From Heterohyrax brucei (lineage: Eukaryota > Chordata > Mammalia > Hyracoidea > Procaviidae): DNA of 64,000 nt. Below are positions 1 through 11,924 of the stretch, one piece after another. Below the pieces are notes generated by a model that was not told the origin of the DNA, did no database searches, and saw only the letters and a list, made by a program, of their open reading frames with translations. A program made the position numbers and the translations under genes. Position 1 is the stretch's first letter. Each line of letters starts with the position of its first letter. The stretch lies in the NCBI GenBank assembly GCA_028571685.1, contig CM053141.1:73517833-73581832 (forward strand), read 5' to 3'.

Positions 1-440
1 GTTATGCCATTTGACCTCCATGTACCCTGAAAACACAGGACCCAGACCCCCATCCCTGCTATTCTATCATTTGAAATGTTGAGTTGAATTTAGAAAACCT
101 TTTAGTTTATGGTATAGTCCAATTATACCGACCCACCTTCTACTGAATGCTGTCACACCCTTCACCTAACCAAATTTCTGTCAACTACAGCACTTGGCTT
201 GGCATCCTCCCCCTACCTTTGTAGCCATCAAAGAGTCTTTTCTTCTGTGCATAAGTCCTTTTTTAAGTCCTTATTATAGTGGTCTCATACACTACTTCTC
301 CTTCTTCAGCTGAATGCTTTCATTCAACACACTGTCTTCTAGTTGAGACCAGGTAATGAAAAGTTTCCCCAAATCATCATTGTTCTTTATCATTGCGCAG
401 TATTCCATTGTGTATATACAACATAGTTTGTATATCCATC

Positions 441-716
441 AGGCAGAGACTAGGATTTAAAGCATAACCAACCAACCCACTCACTGCTGTAGGGTCAGAT
501 ACAACTCATAGCAACCCTAAAGGACAGAGTAGAACTGCCTCATAGAGTTTCCAAGGAGCACCTGGCAGATCTGTCAACCTTTTGGTTAGCAGATGTAGCA
601 CTTAACCCACTATGACATAAGAAACTCATAAAATGGAGGGCAATCACAGAATACAGGGAATCCTGACCCAGCTAAATTACTACACGTTTTGGAGGGGAAC
701 ACAATTTAATCCATGA
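441..716 (-). mobile_element. LTR fragment (MaLR-like) inserted in L1, itself split by a SINE
   Basis: The flanks 441-463 and 617-716 match the antisense LTR at 20190-20302 in order: GCAGAGAYTAGGATTTA, then GGGAATCSTGRCCCAGC, AATTRCTACAC and CAATCCATGAT. L1 sequence resumes at 717. It covers only the 5' part of the LTR in antisense. It is the same family as the copies at 19231-20302, 20768-21326 and 44806-45318. Confidence 0.65.
465..616 (-). repeat. AfroSINE type A, antisense
   Basis: This is a short-form SINE. On the minus strand it starts with a tRNA-like promoter half (GTTAAGTGCTACATCTGC, then a decayed B box) and continues through CCTTGGAAACTCTATGAGGC and TACTCTGTCC to an RTE-like 3' end. 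It lies inside the LTR fragment and is the youngest of the three nested layers. Confidence 0.85.
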
Positions 717-1739
717 TAAGCACCTACATTGATTCCATCTTTTGCTGTTGTGGATTGTGCTGCAATAAACATTTGTCTGCATGTATCTGTTCAGGTGACA
801 GCCTTTATTTCCATAGCACATATTCCAAGCAGTGGGACTGCTGGATTATATGGTATTTCTATTTCTCACTTTTTAAGAAAGCACCAAACTGCTTTCCAAA
901 GAGGTTGCACCATTTTGCATTTCCACCAGCAGTGTAGTAAAGTTTCAGTCTCTCCACAGCCTCTCTAGCATTTGTTGTTTTATGTTTTTGTAATCATTGC
1001 CAACCTCATTGGGGTGACATGGCATCTCATTGTAGTTTTGATTTGGATTTCTCTAATAGTTAATGATCATGGGCATTTCTTCAGGTGTCTTTTGGCTGCC
1101 TGAATGTCTTGTTTGGTAAAGCGCCTGTCCGTGTCCTTTACCCATTGTTTAATTGGGTTATTTGTCTTTTTCTTGTTGATATTTTGTAATACCTTGTAGA
1201 TTATGGAAACCAGATGTTGATCCAATATGTAGTTGCCAAATCTTTTTTCCCCATTCTATAGGTAGTCTTTTAATTCTCTCAATAAAGCCTTTGGATGAGT
1301 GTTTCTAATTTTCAGTAGTTCCCACTTATCTATTTTCTCTTCTGGTGCTTGTGCATTGTTGGAAAGATTCTGTAGTCTGTCTAAGCCATATGTTAGAACT
1401 TCCATTGTTGTCCCTATTTTTAGTTCCATAATCCTTACCGTTTCAGGCTGGATATTTAGATCTTGATCCATTTTGAGTTAGTTTTTGTTTAAGGTATGAG
1501 ATATGGGTCTTGCTTCAGTTTTTTGCAGGTGTCAAATATTTTTAATACCATGAATATAAGTTAAAGGATATCTTTATCAAGTTCAGCTATCAAGTCCTTC
1601 GAGAATGAAACATACCTACCAGATAACTGAACTCATTAGCCCTCTGGCTAACTCCATACAGCTTTATCAATAGCTTTACAATGTGGTTCCACTACTTCAG
1701 AAATGAGTAAGAGTTTTACTTCTCTAGTCGCCATCAAAC

Positions 1740-2745
1740 CTTTACAGCAAAACTTTGTGCAAGACTTGTCTACATGCACTGTCTTTACAACTTCACCTTC
1801 CTTTCACACTTAACAACCCCATTCCTCAACTATCACACCTCATTTTTCACTACTTCCCTAAAACTGATTTTTTTCAGGAGGCTGGTCACCAATGATCTCC
1901 AGGTTGGCTAATCAGTGTACATTCATCTGTCTCTACCTTAACTGATCTCTCTGCAACATTTCACCCTGCTGACCACTCCGTTCTTCTCTTCTCCCATGTC
2001 TTCTGTGACACCATCTTCTTTTGATTATTATCTTTGTCTTTCTCAGACTTTTTACTTTTCCCTTTCTCCAAAGTCCCCTAAAACGTTAATAGTCTCCAAC
2101 TCTTTGCTCTGTCTATATCCTCTCTTAAGGTGATCACATCCATTTTTGCTTAATGTGCAAAACTAAACTTTTCCCTCAAAACTTAGTCTGTCTGTATTTT
2201 CTATCCCAGCAATGACTATACCAGTAAACCAGTCACCCAAAACTGAAAACTATTCCTGACTTCTAAATCCCCACTAAACCGTACATACGGTAGCTCAACA
2301 AACAATTTCAGTCTATTACCTTCTCAGCATGTTCTGAATCTCTCACACTCATTCCTTCACCATTGACTTGGCTTTCTTCAATCTCTAACACTTCTCCCTT
2401 ATGTTTCTCCAACACCCTCCTACTGTTCACTTTGTTTTCAGCTTTTCCCTTGCATGTTTCTCTTCACACTGATGCCAGGATAACGTTTCTGAAATCATCC
2501 CTGTCCCTTACCCCCCCAAAAAACTAGGACTTGCTTTTGCCTATGAACTTTCACAGAACTCTGTGTATGCCATTATCATAATATTCATCATACCACTTTC
2601 TAACATGTTGGGTTATCTGCCTGCCCCCCCAGCTAAACCATCAATCACTTGAAGGTAGCTTCCACACCTTAGTGAGCATCAAACCCCCGTAGCATGATAC
2701 CATGTCTACAGTGGTAGGTATTCACTTAACATCTGTTGAATAAAC
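1740..2745 (+). mobile_element. L2 LINE, 3' part including the terminal region
   Basis: The sequence follows the L2 order: CACCAATGATCTCC, CTCTCTGCAACATTTCACCCTGCTGACCACTC near 1940-1980, TTCTGTGACACCATC, then TCATCCCTGTCC. It ends in a typical L2 tail at 2620-2745 (AACTTGAAGG-like block, GTGGTAGGTATTCACTTAACAT, TGTTGAATAAAC). Frames are broken throughout. This is an ancient mammalian LINE that predates the afrotherian elements. Confidence 0.75.
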
Positions 2746-3712
2746 TAATTGCAAAATGGCACCAATATTCAGTAAGAAAATTTGAAGAAATGAAGGGAAA
2801 ATCTGGAAGAGGACATAGTAACAAGGCTGCCTCTTGGGACTCTCAGCGGGATGGTAGAGGAGATATGTAATACAGTTTTTCCTATGACCTCAGTATATCA
2901 CTACATGTTTTGCTTATTAAAAACAGGTGACTGAGAACTTAACCTAACTAATTCCATAATGATAATCTAAGTAATCTATAGGTGTTTCTTATTGCATCAG
3001 CTTCACTGGTCTCTTTCCAAAGAGATGGTGAGTTTCCTCAGCTTCCAAGGTGTCAGTGTCTCTCTCCTTTTCATACTCTTGATTTATGGCCTGCAGCTTG
3101 TTAAACAACAGTTAGACAGCAGCCAGGAAGGTTGCCTGACACTTTTGATCTGCAGCTTTCTTCCCTGCTACTTGTCTCAGTCAGGGTGCACTTGGCAGGC
3201 TGCTTCCACTAATTAAAAGATTTTTATGGAAGTTATTTTTTTTCCCAGCTTGTTATACATAACAGTTTAGAGTCCAGGTGTCTGGCATACATATCTTTAG
3301 TTTAATAAAGAATTTCTCGTGATTATTTTGTGATACATACAATTATCTGTGAGCTAGGCACTTAAAAAACACTAGGTAAGCCTTGCCAAAATGACATATA
3401 AATTCTGATGTAAAAATTGTGTTTTAAGACTCCACAGAGAACAGCTTGCATTGCTGTTGAGTCTCCATTGGTATTACACCTCTTAACAAAACTTCTCTCT
3501 CTTTCTGACCTGGAGTATGTTTCATTGACTACACCACTCCAGGGCACAGACCATAACCAGACAATATTTCCTAATCTCTAGGGGACCACTCATCCTTTTG
3601 AGAATCTGATGAAAACCAAAAAGTTGTCTCCATTTAGAAATATTCACCTAAAAATATTATATCAAATTTTCCATAAAACTTCAAGAGGTTTTCTCTACAG
3701 ACATCCTGCTAC
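2746..3712. other. Unassigned intergenic or intronic sequence
   Basis: I recognise no repeat, RNA or exon here. The frames at 2992-3216 (+) and 3362-3547 (-) are at chance length and show no familiar domain. Confidence 0.5.
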
Positions 3713-3718
3713 TGCTAT

Positions 3719-4840
3719 TGATAGTTGCCGCTGAGTCACTTCTGACTCACAGCAACCTTATGTACAACAGAAGGAAACACCCTCAGGTCCTGTGCCATCC
3801 TGAAACTTCTTGTTATGCTTGAGCCCATCATGGCAGCCACTGTGTCAATTCGTCCCATTGAAGGTCTTGCTGTCCTTCGCTGTCTTTCTACTTTATGAAA
3901 CATGATGTTCTTCTCAAGGGACTGATCCCTGCTAATAACATGTCCAAACTACCCAACATAAAGTCGTGCCACCCTCATTTCTAAGAAGCCTTCCGGGACT
4001 ACTTCTTCCAGGACAGATTTGTTCATTCTTCTGGCAGTCCATCAGTACTCTTCACCAAAACCATAATTTTTCGGTCTTCCTTAGTCATTGTCCAGCTTGT
4101 GCATGCATATGAGGTGTATAAAAATACCATGCCTTGGGTCAAGCACACCTTAGTCCTCAAAGTGACTTCTTTGCATTTTAACACTTTAAAGAGGTCTTTG
4201 TAGCAGATTTGTCCAATGCGATATGTTGTTTGATTTCTTGACAGCTGCTTCCATGGGTGCTGATTGTGGACCCCAGTAAAATGAAGTCCTTGATAACCTC
4301 AATTTATTTTTCCTCTTTATCATGATGTTGCTTATTAGTCCAATTGTAAGGATTTTTGTTTTCTTAATGTTGATGTGTAGCCCATAATGAAAGCTGTCGT
4401 CTTTGATCTTCACCAGTAAGTGCTTCAAGTTCTCTTCACTTTCAGCAAGACTGTGTTATTTAGATATTGCAGACTGTAAATGAGTCTTTCTTCAATCCTG
4501 ATGCTGCATTCTTCTTCATATTGTCCAGTTTCTCAGGTTATTTGCTTAGCATACAAATCGAAGAAGTATGGTGAAGGAATGTAACTCTGACACACACACT
4601 TACCGATTTTAAACCATGAAGCATCCCTTGTTCAGTTCGAGTGACTGCTTCTTGGTCTCTGTACAGATTCCTCATGAGCAAGTTAAGTGTTCTAGAATTC
4701 CCACTGAAGAATTATGTCACTCATAATTTTGTTATTTTCCACATAGTCAAATGCCTTTGTACAGTCAATAAAACTAAGTTAACATCTTTCTGTTATTGTC
4801 TGCTTTCAGCCAAGATCCATCCAACATCAGCAGGAATGCA
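3719..4840 (-). pseudogene. RTE/BovB-like LINE, antisense 3' third, broken
   Basis: On the minus strand this runs from the late reverse-transcriptase region to the RTE 3' end. Landmarks on the plus strand are CTCACAGCAACCTTATG at 3747, GCAGCCACTGTGTCAATTC at 3833, CTTCTCAAGGGACTGATCC at 3910, AATAACATGTCCAAACTACC at 3934, ATTGTCCAGCTTGTGCATGC at 4087 and GGATTTTTGTTTTCTTAATG at 4350. The order matches the RTE copy at 40624-42834. The catalytic YADD segment near 4455-4475 is eroded. It is 5' truncated at about 4840. Confidence 0.9.
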
Positions 4841-5039
4841 TAAATTCAAGGTGTCATAGAAAAACATGCAGGATGTATGGAGAGGTATGCATGTCTGGAA
4901 ATGAGACCTTGTTTCAAGGGAAAAAAAGTTTCCCTACCACACACTACACAAAACTACATATTCGATTTATTAAGGGTTAAATTTTTTTAGCCACAAAAGT
5001 TTAGGGAAATTATTTTTATAATCTTAAAGTAGATATCAA

Positions 5040-5835
5040 ATCGCTAAGCCATAAAAGAAAGGGCTAACAGATTTGACTACTAATAAGACACCATAAATGA
5101 GAAAAAAGACTAATGTCAAGGGATATAAAATACACGAAGTACATAAAATTCAAGTCATATGCAGAATGCATAAAGAGTGACTCTAAGCCAATAAAATAAC
5201 AAACATACAACAAAAAAAAATGTGCAATTAATACAGAAAAAGATACTCAACTTTTACTAATTAAGGAAATAAAGATTAAAACAACTAAATCATTTTCATC
5301 CAGAACACTGGCAAAAATTAATACGATGAATAAGTTATCAAGGATGTGAGAAAAAATTGATACCTGCATACACTATGTGTGGGAATGAAAATTAGAATTA
5401 TTTTAGAAAGCATCTTTCAATATTTTAAACACACATACAGTTCTATCCAAAAATTCCACTCCTAAGTCTGAGAATAGAGGAAATTCTACCTGGGCACAAA
5501 GGGGCATAAACAAGAACCAAAATATTGTTTGTGATAGAGAAAGCCATCTAGGAAAGGGCCATCCTGCAGTTTAAAAGAATGCAGTTGATCTATTCTCACT
5601 CTCTAAAGTAGTGACAAGGCAATGTATAGTATCATCCCATTTTCCTTTTTATGAAACCTGCACACTTGAATACATACACACATTCAGGTGTGAAATGTTT
5701 ATGCACAGAGAAAACATCAAACAGTGGTTACTTCCGGGGAGAAAAGTAAAATTCAAGAGGGAGGAGGGATTAGGACTTTTCATTTTCACCCTATAATTCT
5801 TTCTTTTTGTTTAAATACTTTGCAACCAAGATATA
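5040..5835 (+). mobile_element. Old L1 (L1M-type) 3' end
   Basis: The region reads like the decayed C-terminal ORF2 and 3' UTR of an old L1: AAGGATGTGAGAAAAAATTG, GTGTGGGAATGAAAATT, TATCCAAAAATTCCACTCCTAAG, then an AGTGGTTACTTCCGGGGAG block at 5722. The frame is destroyed. The subfamily cannot be fixed by eye. Confidence 0.65.
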
Positions 5836-6373
5836 CAGAGGCCTGGTAAAAATTTAAGGGGAATGTTCCATCTTGTTGCTTCCACACTCATTCTGGTCTC
5901 TAGAATTTCTCACGATGCTCATTCCTACTGTTCATTGACATTTCACTTAATCCACAAATTATATGCTCTCTCTTATTCCATACAAGAGCCTTAAGACTAG
6001 CGTGGGCAGCCATCACCAGCCTTGCTGTGTGGGGGCGCAGAGCTGCATTATTCACCAAATGCACAGTCGTGGTGTCATCAGAAAGAACATGAGGCTTTCA
6101 CAGCATCTTAGAAAACCCCGTGTGCTGTTTATGTCATTTATTTTGTTCTCTTTGAATATTCTGCAGAAGACAACACGACTCTGTATAAATGGATAGTATT
6201 CAGTGACAGGTCTATATTCAGTTGTAAATTAAATGACATTGCTTTAGAACTTAACATGTGAGCTGTGAAATATGTAAGTTTATGAGAATATTCTCATAAT
6301 CAAATGGAAAAAATAAATGAAAAAAGAAACCAAACTGCTTCTAGCAGAGATCACTGTTATTTAAAAAAAAAAA
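5836..6373. other. Unassigned sequence
   Basis: No feature is recognised. The frame at 5963-6196 (+) is unsupported. Confidence 0.45.
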
Positions 6374-6562
6374 GTTGCCTTCCAGTCAATTCTGATTTAT
6401 AGTGACTGATGTTCCACAGAGTTTTCAATGGCTGATTCCCTGCAAGTAGAAAACTAGCAGATTGCCAGGTCTTTCTTCTGAAATGCCCCTAAGTGGACTC
6501 AAACCTACAAAGCTATCTGTTAGCAGCTGAGTAGTTAACCGTTTATACCACTCTGGTGTTCC
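6374..6562 (-). repeat. AfroSINE type B (long form), antisense
   Basis: This is a long-form copy. It contains the RTE-like 3' end (CAGTCAATTCTGATTTATAG), the middle block GTTTTCAATGGCTGATT and GATTGCCAGGTCTTTCTTCT that distinguishes type B, and a tRNA-like head ending at CACTCTGGTGTTCC. The A-run at 6361-6373 means that the sense strand ends in T, not A. Confidence 0.85.
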
Positions 6563-8110
6563 ATTAATTCTTCTGCATTCATTTCACCTGAAGATTTCCT
6601 CAGGATAATCAGATTCTAATCCATGAGAGTTCTTGTTCTCTCAGCTCCAATTGCCAAATTGCCTTTGTGACCCTTACAAGACAGTTTATTAACAATGCTT
6701 TAAATGACTAAATTGTATCCTCCCAGTCCACACCACTTAGCATTATGTTAACTCTGAGAACTCCTAATAAATTTTAAAACATATATCTTCTGTAGCTTGG
6801 CGCTGCCATTGAATACTTACACAGATGTTTTTCTGATCTACTTTTCAATCAGTCAGATATTCCAAGCTATTAACTCTTCTACTAAGAAAATCAGATTTAA
6901 ATTATTATCATCTTCAAAAACCTAGATGTTTCATTTAGACTAGAATAATATCCATGTGAGTTAGTCTTAAGATTAACAGTAAAGTCAATATTTAGTAATC
7001 CCATTTTATAAGGCAAAAATGGAGACATGGGAAGGCTTAGGTTCTTGGACACTACAACAAAATCTTAACCTAGAAATACTACCAGGTTCGTTTTTCCTTT
7101 TACGTGCACAAAACTGTTGGCCACACATAGTTTCATTGTATTCTCATAGTAATCATACCAGACAGTCCACAGACTCAAGGTAGTCCTTGCACTGATGATC
7201 AGGTGCTCATGGAGATATCCATTGGCTGATGATAAAGTAGAGCTGATGCCTCAGCCAAGGAAGAACATATAATTCCAGGCCTTTTACTTTGTTTCCCCTC
7301 CTAGATCCGGGCACTTTCAGGGCAGGACCCTGGAGACCATGCATGGGCAGAAAGGTAAACTAAAATGTAACATTCTCTATGTGAAACACCCATTGAGAGA
7401 TTTGGTTTACCAGTCTACCTCATAACGACTATGTATACAACACACAGCTGAACTGTGTTCTGCCAAATTCATCTGTGAGGAAGATGCATACTCTGGGTCC
7501 CAGTCCATGTTTACCCAGGGTACTCAGGCTACTGAGTGCTTCATTTAACTGGAACCCATTCCGTATGACCCAGTTAAATAGGCCACCCTGTGCAGTATGT
7601 GTTGATATAAGTCATACACCCATGCACCACTGATTTTAATATATCCTAGAAAGCAAATTACTGTCAATGATGAGTCATATGACATTCCTGACCAAATTAG
7701 TTGGTTATTTTTCTGAAGACCAACAAACTCAGCCTCTACTAAACCATGAAGAAAAAAGAAAAGCATCAAATAATTGCATAGATGTTCTATAATTAGAGGC
7801 TGGAGAAATGACTATATTGGACTCCTTTTGTTCACAAAAGGTTTGGAGAGGTCACTTAGCCCAGCTCCTGCCTCAGCCTACTGCAGACTTCAGGGGCTCC
7901 ATTAGCATAGTTCAACACAAAGAAAAAGATTTATATCAAGAAAATGTGTGCCTTGTTGCACATTTGACAGCTACATTTTTCCTAGGGCTACTCCACTGGA
8001 AGTAGAACAAGATGTCAAGAATAACTTAGGAGAAGTTAAAAAATAGCCCTAGGGATATATAAGAAACTTGGCTAAGATAAGAATAAATAAAGAAGGGGGA
8101 AAAAGATAGA
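6563..8110. other. Unassigned, largely repeat-poor tract
   Basis: I see no recognisable exon or RNA. 6990-7080 may be a worn MIR fragment (CCCATTTTATAAGGCAAAAATGG-type block), but this is too weak to call. The frames at 7545-7769 (-) and 7808-8005 (+) are chance length. Confidence 0.4.
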
Positions 8111-8115
8111 AGGGT

Positions 8116-8531
8116 CTACTGTGGATTGAATTGTAGCCTCCAAAAATACTTTGTAAAGTCCAACCCCTCGACGTATGGATGTAGTCCCATTCGAGAACAG
8201 GGTTTTCTTTCTTTTGTTATTGAAGCCATATCAGTGTACGATGTGTTTTAAGTAAATCATTTGTAGGCTATAAAACAGCAGATTAGGCACAGAAGCAAGG
8301 AAGCATAGACGAGAGAAGGTAGATGTTACTCTACGTGGAGACTGCCAAGGGACCCAGGAACATAACCTGAAAAGAGATGAGGACCTTTCCCCAGAGGTGA
8401 TAGAGAAAGCCTCCCCTACAGCCAATATCCCAAATTTGGATTCTAGCCTTCTGAACTGTGAGAACTAAATTTTTGTTTGTTAAGGTCACCCATTTGCAGT
8501 ATGTCTGTTACAAGACAAGATAACTAAGACA
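8116..8531 (+). mobile_element. Solo LTR, MaLR-like, with probable target-site duplication
   Basis: It begins with a GTGGATTGAATTGTAGCC block and ends ATAACTAAGACA, like the other LTRs in this window. Internal landmarks are CCCAGAGGTGATAGAGAAAG, TTCTAGCCTTCTGAACTGTG and GAGAACTAAATTTTTGTTTG. AGGGT occurs at 8111-8115 and 8531-8535, consistent with a 5-bp (or 4-bp GGGT) duplication. No internal retroviral sequence remains. Confidence 0.7.
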
Positions 8532-8672
8532 GGGTTCCATCCAATGAGCTCAGATCACTCCTCATCTAGCCAACATAGTTGCCCATCCAGCTGACCCCAG
8601 TGCAGTAGCTGCTAGATGGTAGATGAAGAAAACAAGGTTCCGAAGCTATTTTCTCTTCCTGATCTTCTACCT

Positions 8673-8843
8673 GGAAACCCTGGTGGTATAATGGTTAAGT
8701 GTTATGGCTGCTAACCAAAAGATCAGTAGTTCAAATTCACCAAGTCTCCTTGGAAACTCTATGGAACAGTTCTAATCTGTCCTATAGGGTCACTATGAGT
8801 CAGAATCCATGAAGCAACAATGGGTTTGGTGTTTTGTTTTATT
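8673..8843 (+). repeat. AfroSINE type A, sense
   Basis: This is a good sense-oriented example. Box A-like TAATGGTTAAGTGTTATGG follows GGAAACCCTGGTGG, and a B-box-like AGTTCAAATTCACCAAG follows. Then come TCCTTGGAAACTCTATGG, TCTGTCCTATAGGGTCAC and TATGAGTCAGAATCC, ending in a T-rich GGGTTTGGTGTTTTGTTTT tail. Confidence 0.9.
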
Positions 8844-8884
8844 TTAATACTTGTACTCGTGCTTTATCCACACTCCCTGGATGG

Positions 8885-9427
8885 TTTGTGTCATTGAGTA
8901 GATTCTGACTCATAATGACTCTATGCACAACAGAACGAACCATTGCCCAGTCCTGTGCTATCCCCACAACGGCTACTATGTTTAAGCCCTTTGTTGCAGC
9001 CAACATGTCAATCCATCTGGGGAAGGGGCTTCCTCTTCTTCATTGACCCTCTTCTTCAGTAAGCATGATATCCTTCTCCATATGTCGCTCCTGACAATAT
9101 GTCCAAGGTATGTGAGACAAAGTCTCATAACCCTTACTTCTAATGAGCATTCTGGATTTATCTCTTCCAAGACAGATTTGTTTGATCTTCTGGTAGTCCT
9201 CAGTACATCCAGTATCCTTTGACAACACAATAATTCAAAGGCATTAGTTGCACCTCATTCTGCTTTATTCATTGTCCAGCTTTCACATGCAAATGAGACA
9301 ACTGAAAACACCATGGCTTGGGTCAGGCATATGTTAGTCCTTAAGTGACCTCTTTGCTTTTTAACACTTTAAAGAGATCTCTTGCAGCAGATTTTCCCAA
9401 TGCATGTGTCATCTGATTTCTTGCAGA
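8885..9427 (-). pseudogene. RTE/BovB-like LINE 3' fragment, antisense
   Basis: This is a 5'-truncated antisense copy of the RTE 3' end, with the same landmarks as 3719-4240: GACTCATAATGACTCTATGC, CCAACATGTCAATCCATC, AAGCATGATATCCTTCTCC, CAATATGTCCAAGGTATG, CATTGTCCAGCTTTCACATG and CACCATGGCTTGGGTCAGGC. Two overlapping minus frames (8982-9230, 9040-9228) are remnants of the RTE C-terminus in different frames, which shows frameshifts. Confidence 0.9.
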
Positions 9428-9432
9428 TTAAT

Positions 9433-9830
9433 AGGCTGAAGCATAACACCAGGTTAATTACACTCTCTGGGTTGCAAAGGACAGAAATAAATTCATTCAG
9501 TCTACTCAAGTAAGAAGGATTCACTGTTTAGTTACACATTTTAATGTTCATGGCTTCCCCCTTCTCCATCTACCTACCCCTACTCGCCACTTCCAACCTC
9601 CAGCCCAGCTGGCTGATCCTCTCCATATTTCTCAGTTCAAATTCTAGACACAATCTCTCCAGTCAATGTAATTACTTAGCTCCCATTGGTCATAATTTGT
9701 CTGCCAGGCCACCCTAAAGCTACTCACTAGCCAATAACGAGTTGCCCTTGAGTCAGGTGTCTGCTCTAGTCCAATTAGTAAGTAGTCATTATACAAGGTA
9801 CAGTTTAGGGTAGCTTCCTTCAACAAGAAG
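9433..9830 (-). repeat. Possible old mammalian repeat, class unassigned
   Basis: GGGTTGCAAAGGACAGAAAT at 9469 and the later CCCATTGGTCATAATTTG block resemble an old interspersed repeat. A similar element in the opposite orientation appears at 43350-43610 (GATGAACACGTGACCCATC, GCCAATGAGACACAATC). I cannot name the class. The frame at 9644-9826 is not credible as a gene. Confidence 0.35.
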
Positions 9831-10352
9831 CTGGAAACAAAGGCAATTTTCCTTAGAAAAGGATGGTGGGCATCTCAAACATATACATAGGTCAAACTGC
9901 CACCTAATACGTAAGTAGAAATAAACCACTGATTTGGAGGCAAGAGTCTCACTTGGCTTAATGCAGTGCTGTGGCAATCTTAAAATTCTTAATAATTTCA
10001 TTTTCACTTTGCACAAGGCCTCACAAATTGTGTGGCCATTCCTGTACATGAATTTTTTATATTACAAAGAGTAAAGGAATTTCAGTAAATAATTTTGGAT
10101 CCAAGGACTCTTTTGAGATCATATTTCAAACATTCGTTTTACAAATAAGACTGAGGTCAAAGAATGGATAATTGATTTAATCAGGATCCCACCATAGCTT
10201 GCTGGCAGCGTCAAACTAGAAACAGATTCTGGTCACTCCAAGCCCAGTCTTCCCACCCCTCTACATGGTGGGCTTCCTAGGAGAGAGGACTGACTGGTAC
10301 TGGTCTCTTTTGGCAGCACATTCGATAAACTACTTCAAAATCTCATAAAATA
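9831..10352. other. Unassigned sequence, possible worn MIR near 10080-10260
   Basis: 10120-10200 (ACAAATAAGACTGAGGTCAAAG, then a AGCTTGCTGGCAG block) is loosely MIR-like in antisense. Otherwise nothing is recognised. Confidence 0.35.
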
Positions 10353-10518
10353 AACCAAAAACCCAAACCCACAGCTGCCAAGTCAATTCTGACTCATAGC
10401 AACCCTACAGGACAGAGTAGAACAGCTCCTTTGCATTTCCAAGGATTGCCTAGTGGATCTGAGCTGCCAACCTCTACACCACCAGGGTTAACTTAACTAC
10501 TACACCACCAGGGTTTCC
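10353..10518 (-). repeat. AfroSINE type A, antisense, with a duplicated head
   Basis: A typical antisense copy: CCAAGTCAATTCTGACTC, AGCAACCCTACAGGACAGAG, CTAGTGGATCTGAGCTGCC. Its promoter-proximal end is odd. ACACCACCAGGGTT occurs twice, at 10479-10492 and 10502-10515, so the first bases of the SINE seem to be locally duplicated. Confidence 0.85.
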
Positions 10519-10744
10519 CATAAGATGAAGGCTGACATCAAAAACACAAATATCAGTATTTATTTCCCTGTACAAACTTAAAAAACTAGCTTCAGCTATG
10601 ACCTACTCAGACCAAATTCCATGGACAATCCCAAGAATATTAAATGAAAGTGTGACTGTCATACTCTTCTAGGTGGAAGAGCATGAATTAATAGAACTTC
10701 CACGAAGGATACAGTGATAACAGTCAAAATCATAATGCTCATAC

Positions 10745-11290
10745 CTTCAGCCTAGCTTTATTTCTACATATAGTCACACATGTGCACAAATATGCACACC
10801 CAAGACACATTACTTCACTGCACCATTGTCTATAACAGCAAAAGATTGGAAAAAAAACTAGATATTCATCAATAGGATACTGGTTTTAAGAAAGAAAAAA
10901 TGGAACATTGATGCAATAGAATACTATCCTGCTTTTAGAAAAAAAGCAAGTGAATCTATTTAGTGATAATGGAACAATTTCCAATACATTGTTTCATGAA
11001 AAAGCAAGGTACAAAATGGGGTACACAGTATGTCAGTACATACAAATATCTCCACACACATATTTATGTATGTGTACACACACATACATATGTGTATGCA
11101 TTTGTATATATATATAAAAGTTGTATGCAATGATATATATAAAAGGAATGGCTGCCTTTGAGGAAGGAACATGGGAGCTCAAGGACTGAAATGTTAAAGA
11201 AACGTGTATTCTATACTCTCTTATTCCTCTAAAATTTGTACTACATCCGTTTATCGTTTTTTGAAAGTTAAATAAAACAAATGCCAAAAA
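10745..11290 (+). mobile_element. Old L1 3' end
   Basis: The ORF2-end motif is AACAGCAAAAGATTGGAAA at 10834 followed by CATCAATAGGATACTGGTTT and AATAGAATACTATCCTGC, matching the usual L1 C-terminal order. A 3' UTR with TG/TA-rich sequence (11040-11120) and AGTTAAATAAAACAAATGCC at the end follow. The frame is broken. Confidence 0.75.
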
Positions 11291-11924
11291 TGGGACTCCA
11301 TGATGCTGCCAGTATTATATCACACCTACAACAATGAGAAACAGTCTGCTGGTATCTTTATGAAAGCTTTTTCAGGAATCTTGTATATCACATTGAACTT
11401 ATACACAAAGGACTTACGTGTACATAATTAAATTAGACTGGAAAATAATTCTCTCTTTTTCCTCTGCTTTGCTGTGCACAGAAGGAGAGTTTTGAGAAGT
11501 TTTCAAGACCTGTATAATCCAGGGCCTGTTTAGTCATTGGCACAGCTGTGTGACACAGTGGAGAAAACGGGAAGTGTTTCCAACTCTTCCTTTGAACACG
11601 TGCCAATATAATATCTGAAATTTCCTTCAGCTATTATCCACTTATGTTTTTCCAGTGTACCTATAATCAGAGTTTGCAAGCACTTTAACAAGTTTTATTT
11701 AAAACCAAAAGCACAAAGAGGAACACAAACCACAGCACTGCCCTGGTACGGCCGAATATTTTCCTCAGGTGACACCAGAAACAGGGTACTTAGTCCTCGA
11801 TGACCCCCACTTCCCTTGGGAAAAGTGTGATTGTTATCTAGGAGACAAAAAAAGGGAATGTCTTTCCCAGCATAGTCTTTTTGTTCTTCTACTTGCACAC
11901 ATTCTATATTTACATAACCAACAT
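11291..11924. other. Unassigned sequence
   Basis: No repeat or exon is recognised. Part of a 120-codon minus frame (11695-12057) lies here. It runs on into an MLT1 LTR and is rejected as a gene. Confidence 0.45.

Larger units (their letters stand above)
1..1560 (-). mobile_element. Antisense L1 LINE: 3' UTR plus end of ORF2, broken
   Basis: Read on the minus strand this is the end of an L1 ORF2 followed by its 3' UTR. The minus-strand frame at 1256-1471 contains KIDKWELLKIRN, which resembles the conserved K-INKWDYIKLK block of L1 ORF2. The plus strand shows the usual antisense L1 signature at 390-430 and 740-960 (a TATTCCATTGTGTATAT block, then the GCAATAAACAT, GTGGGACTGCTGGATTATATG and CCACCAGCAGTGTA blocks). 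1-330 fits the long 3' UTR. The copy is 5' truncated near 1560 and full of stops, so it is dead. It is interrupted at 441-716 by an LTR fragment. Confidence 0.85.
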
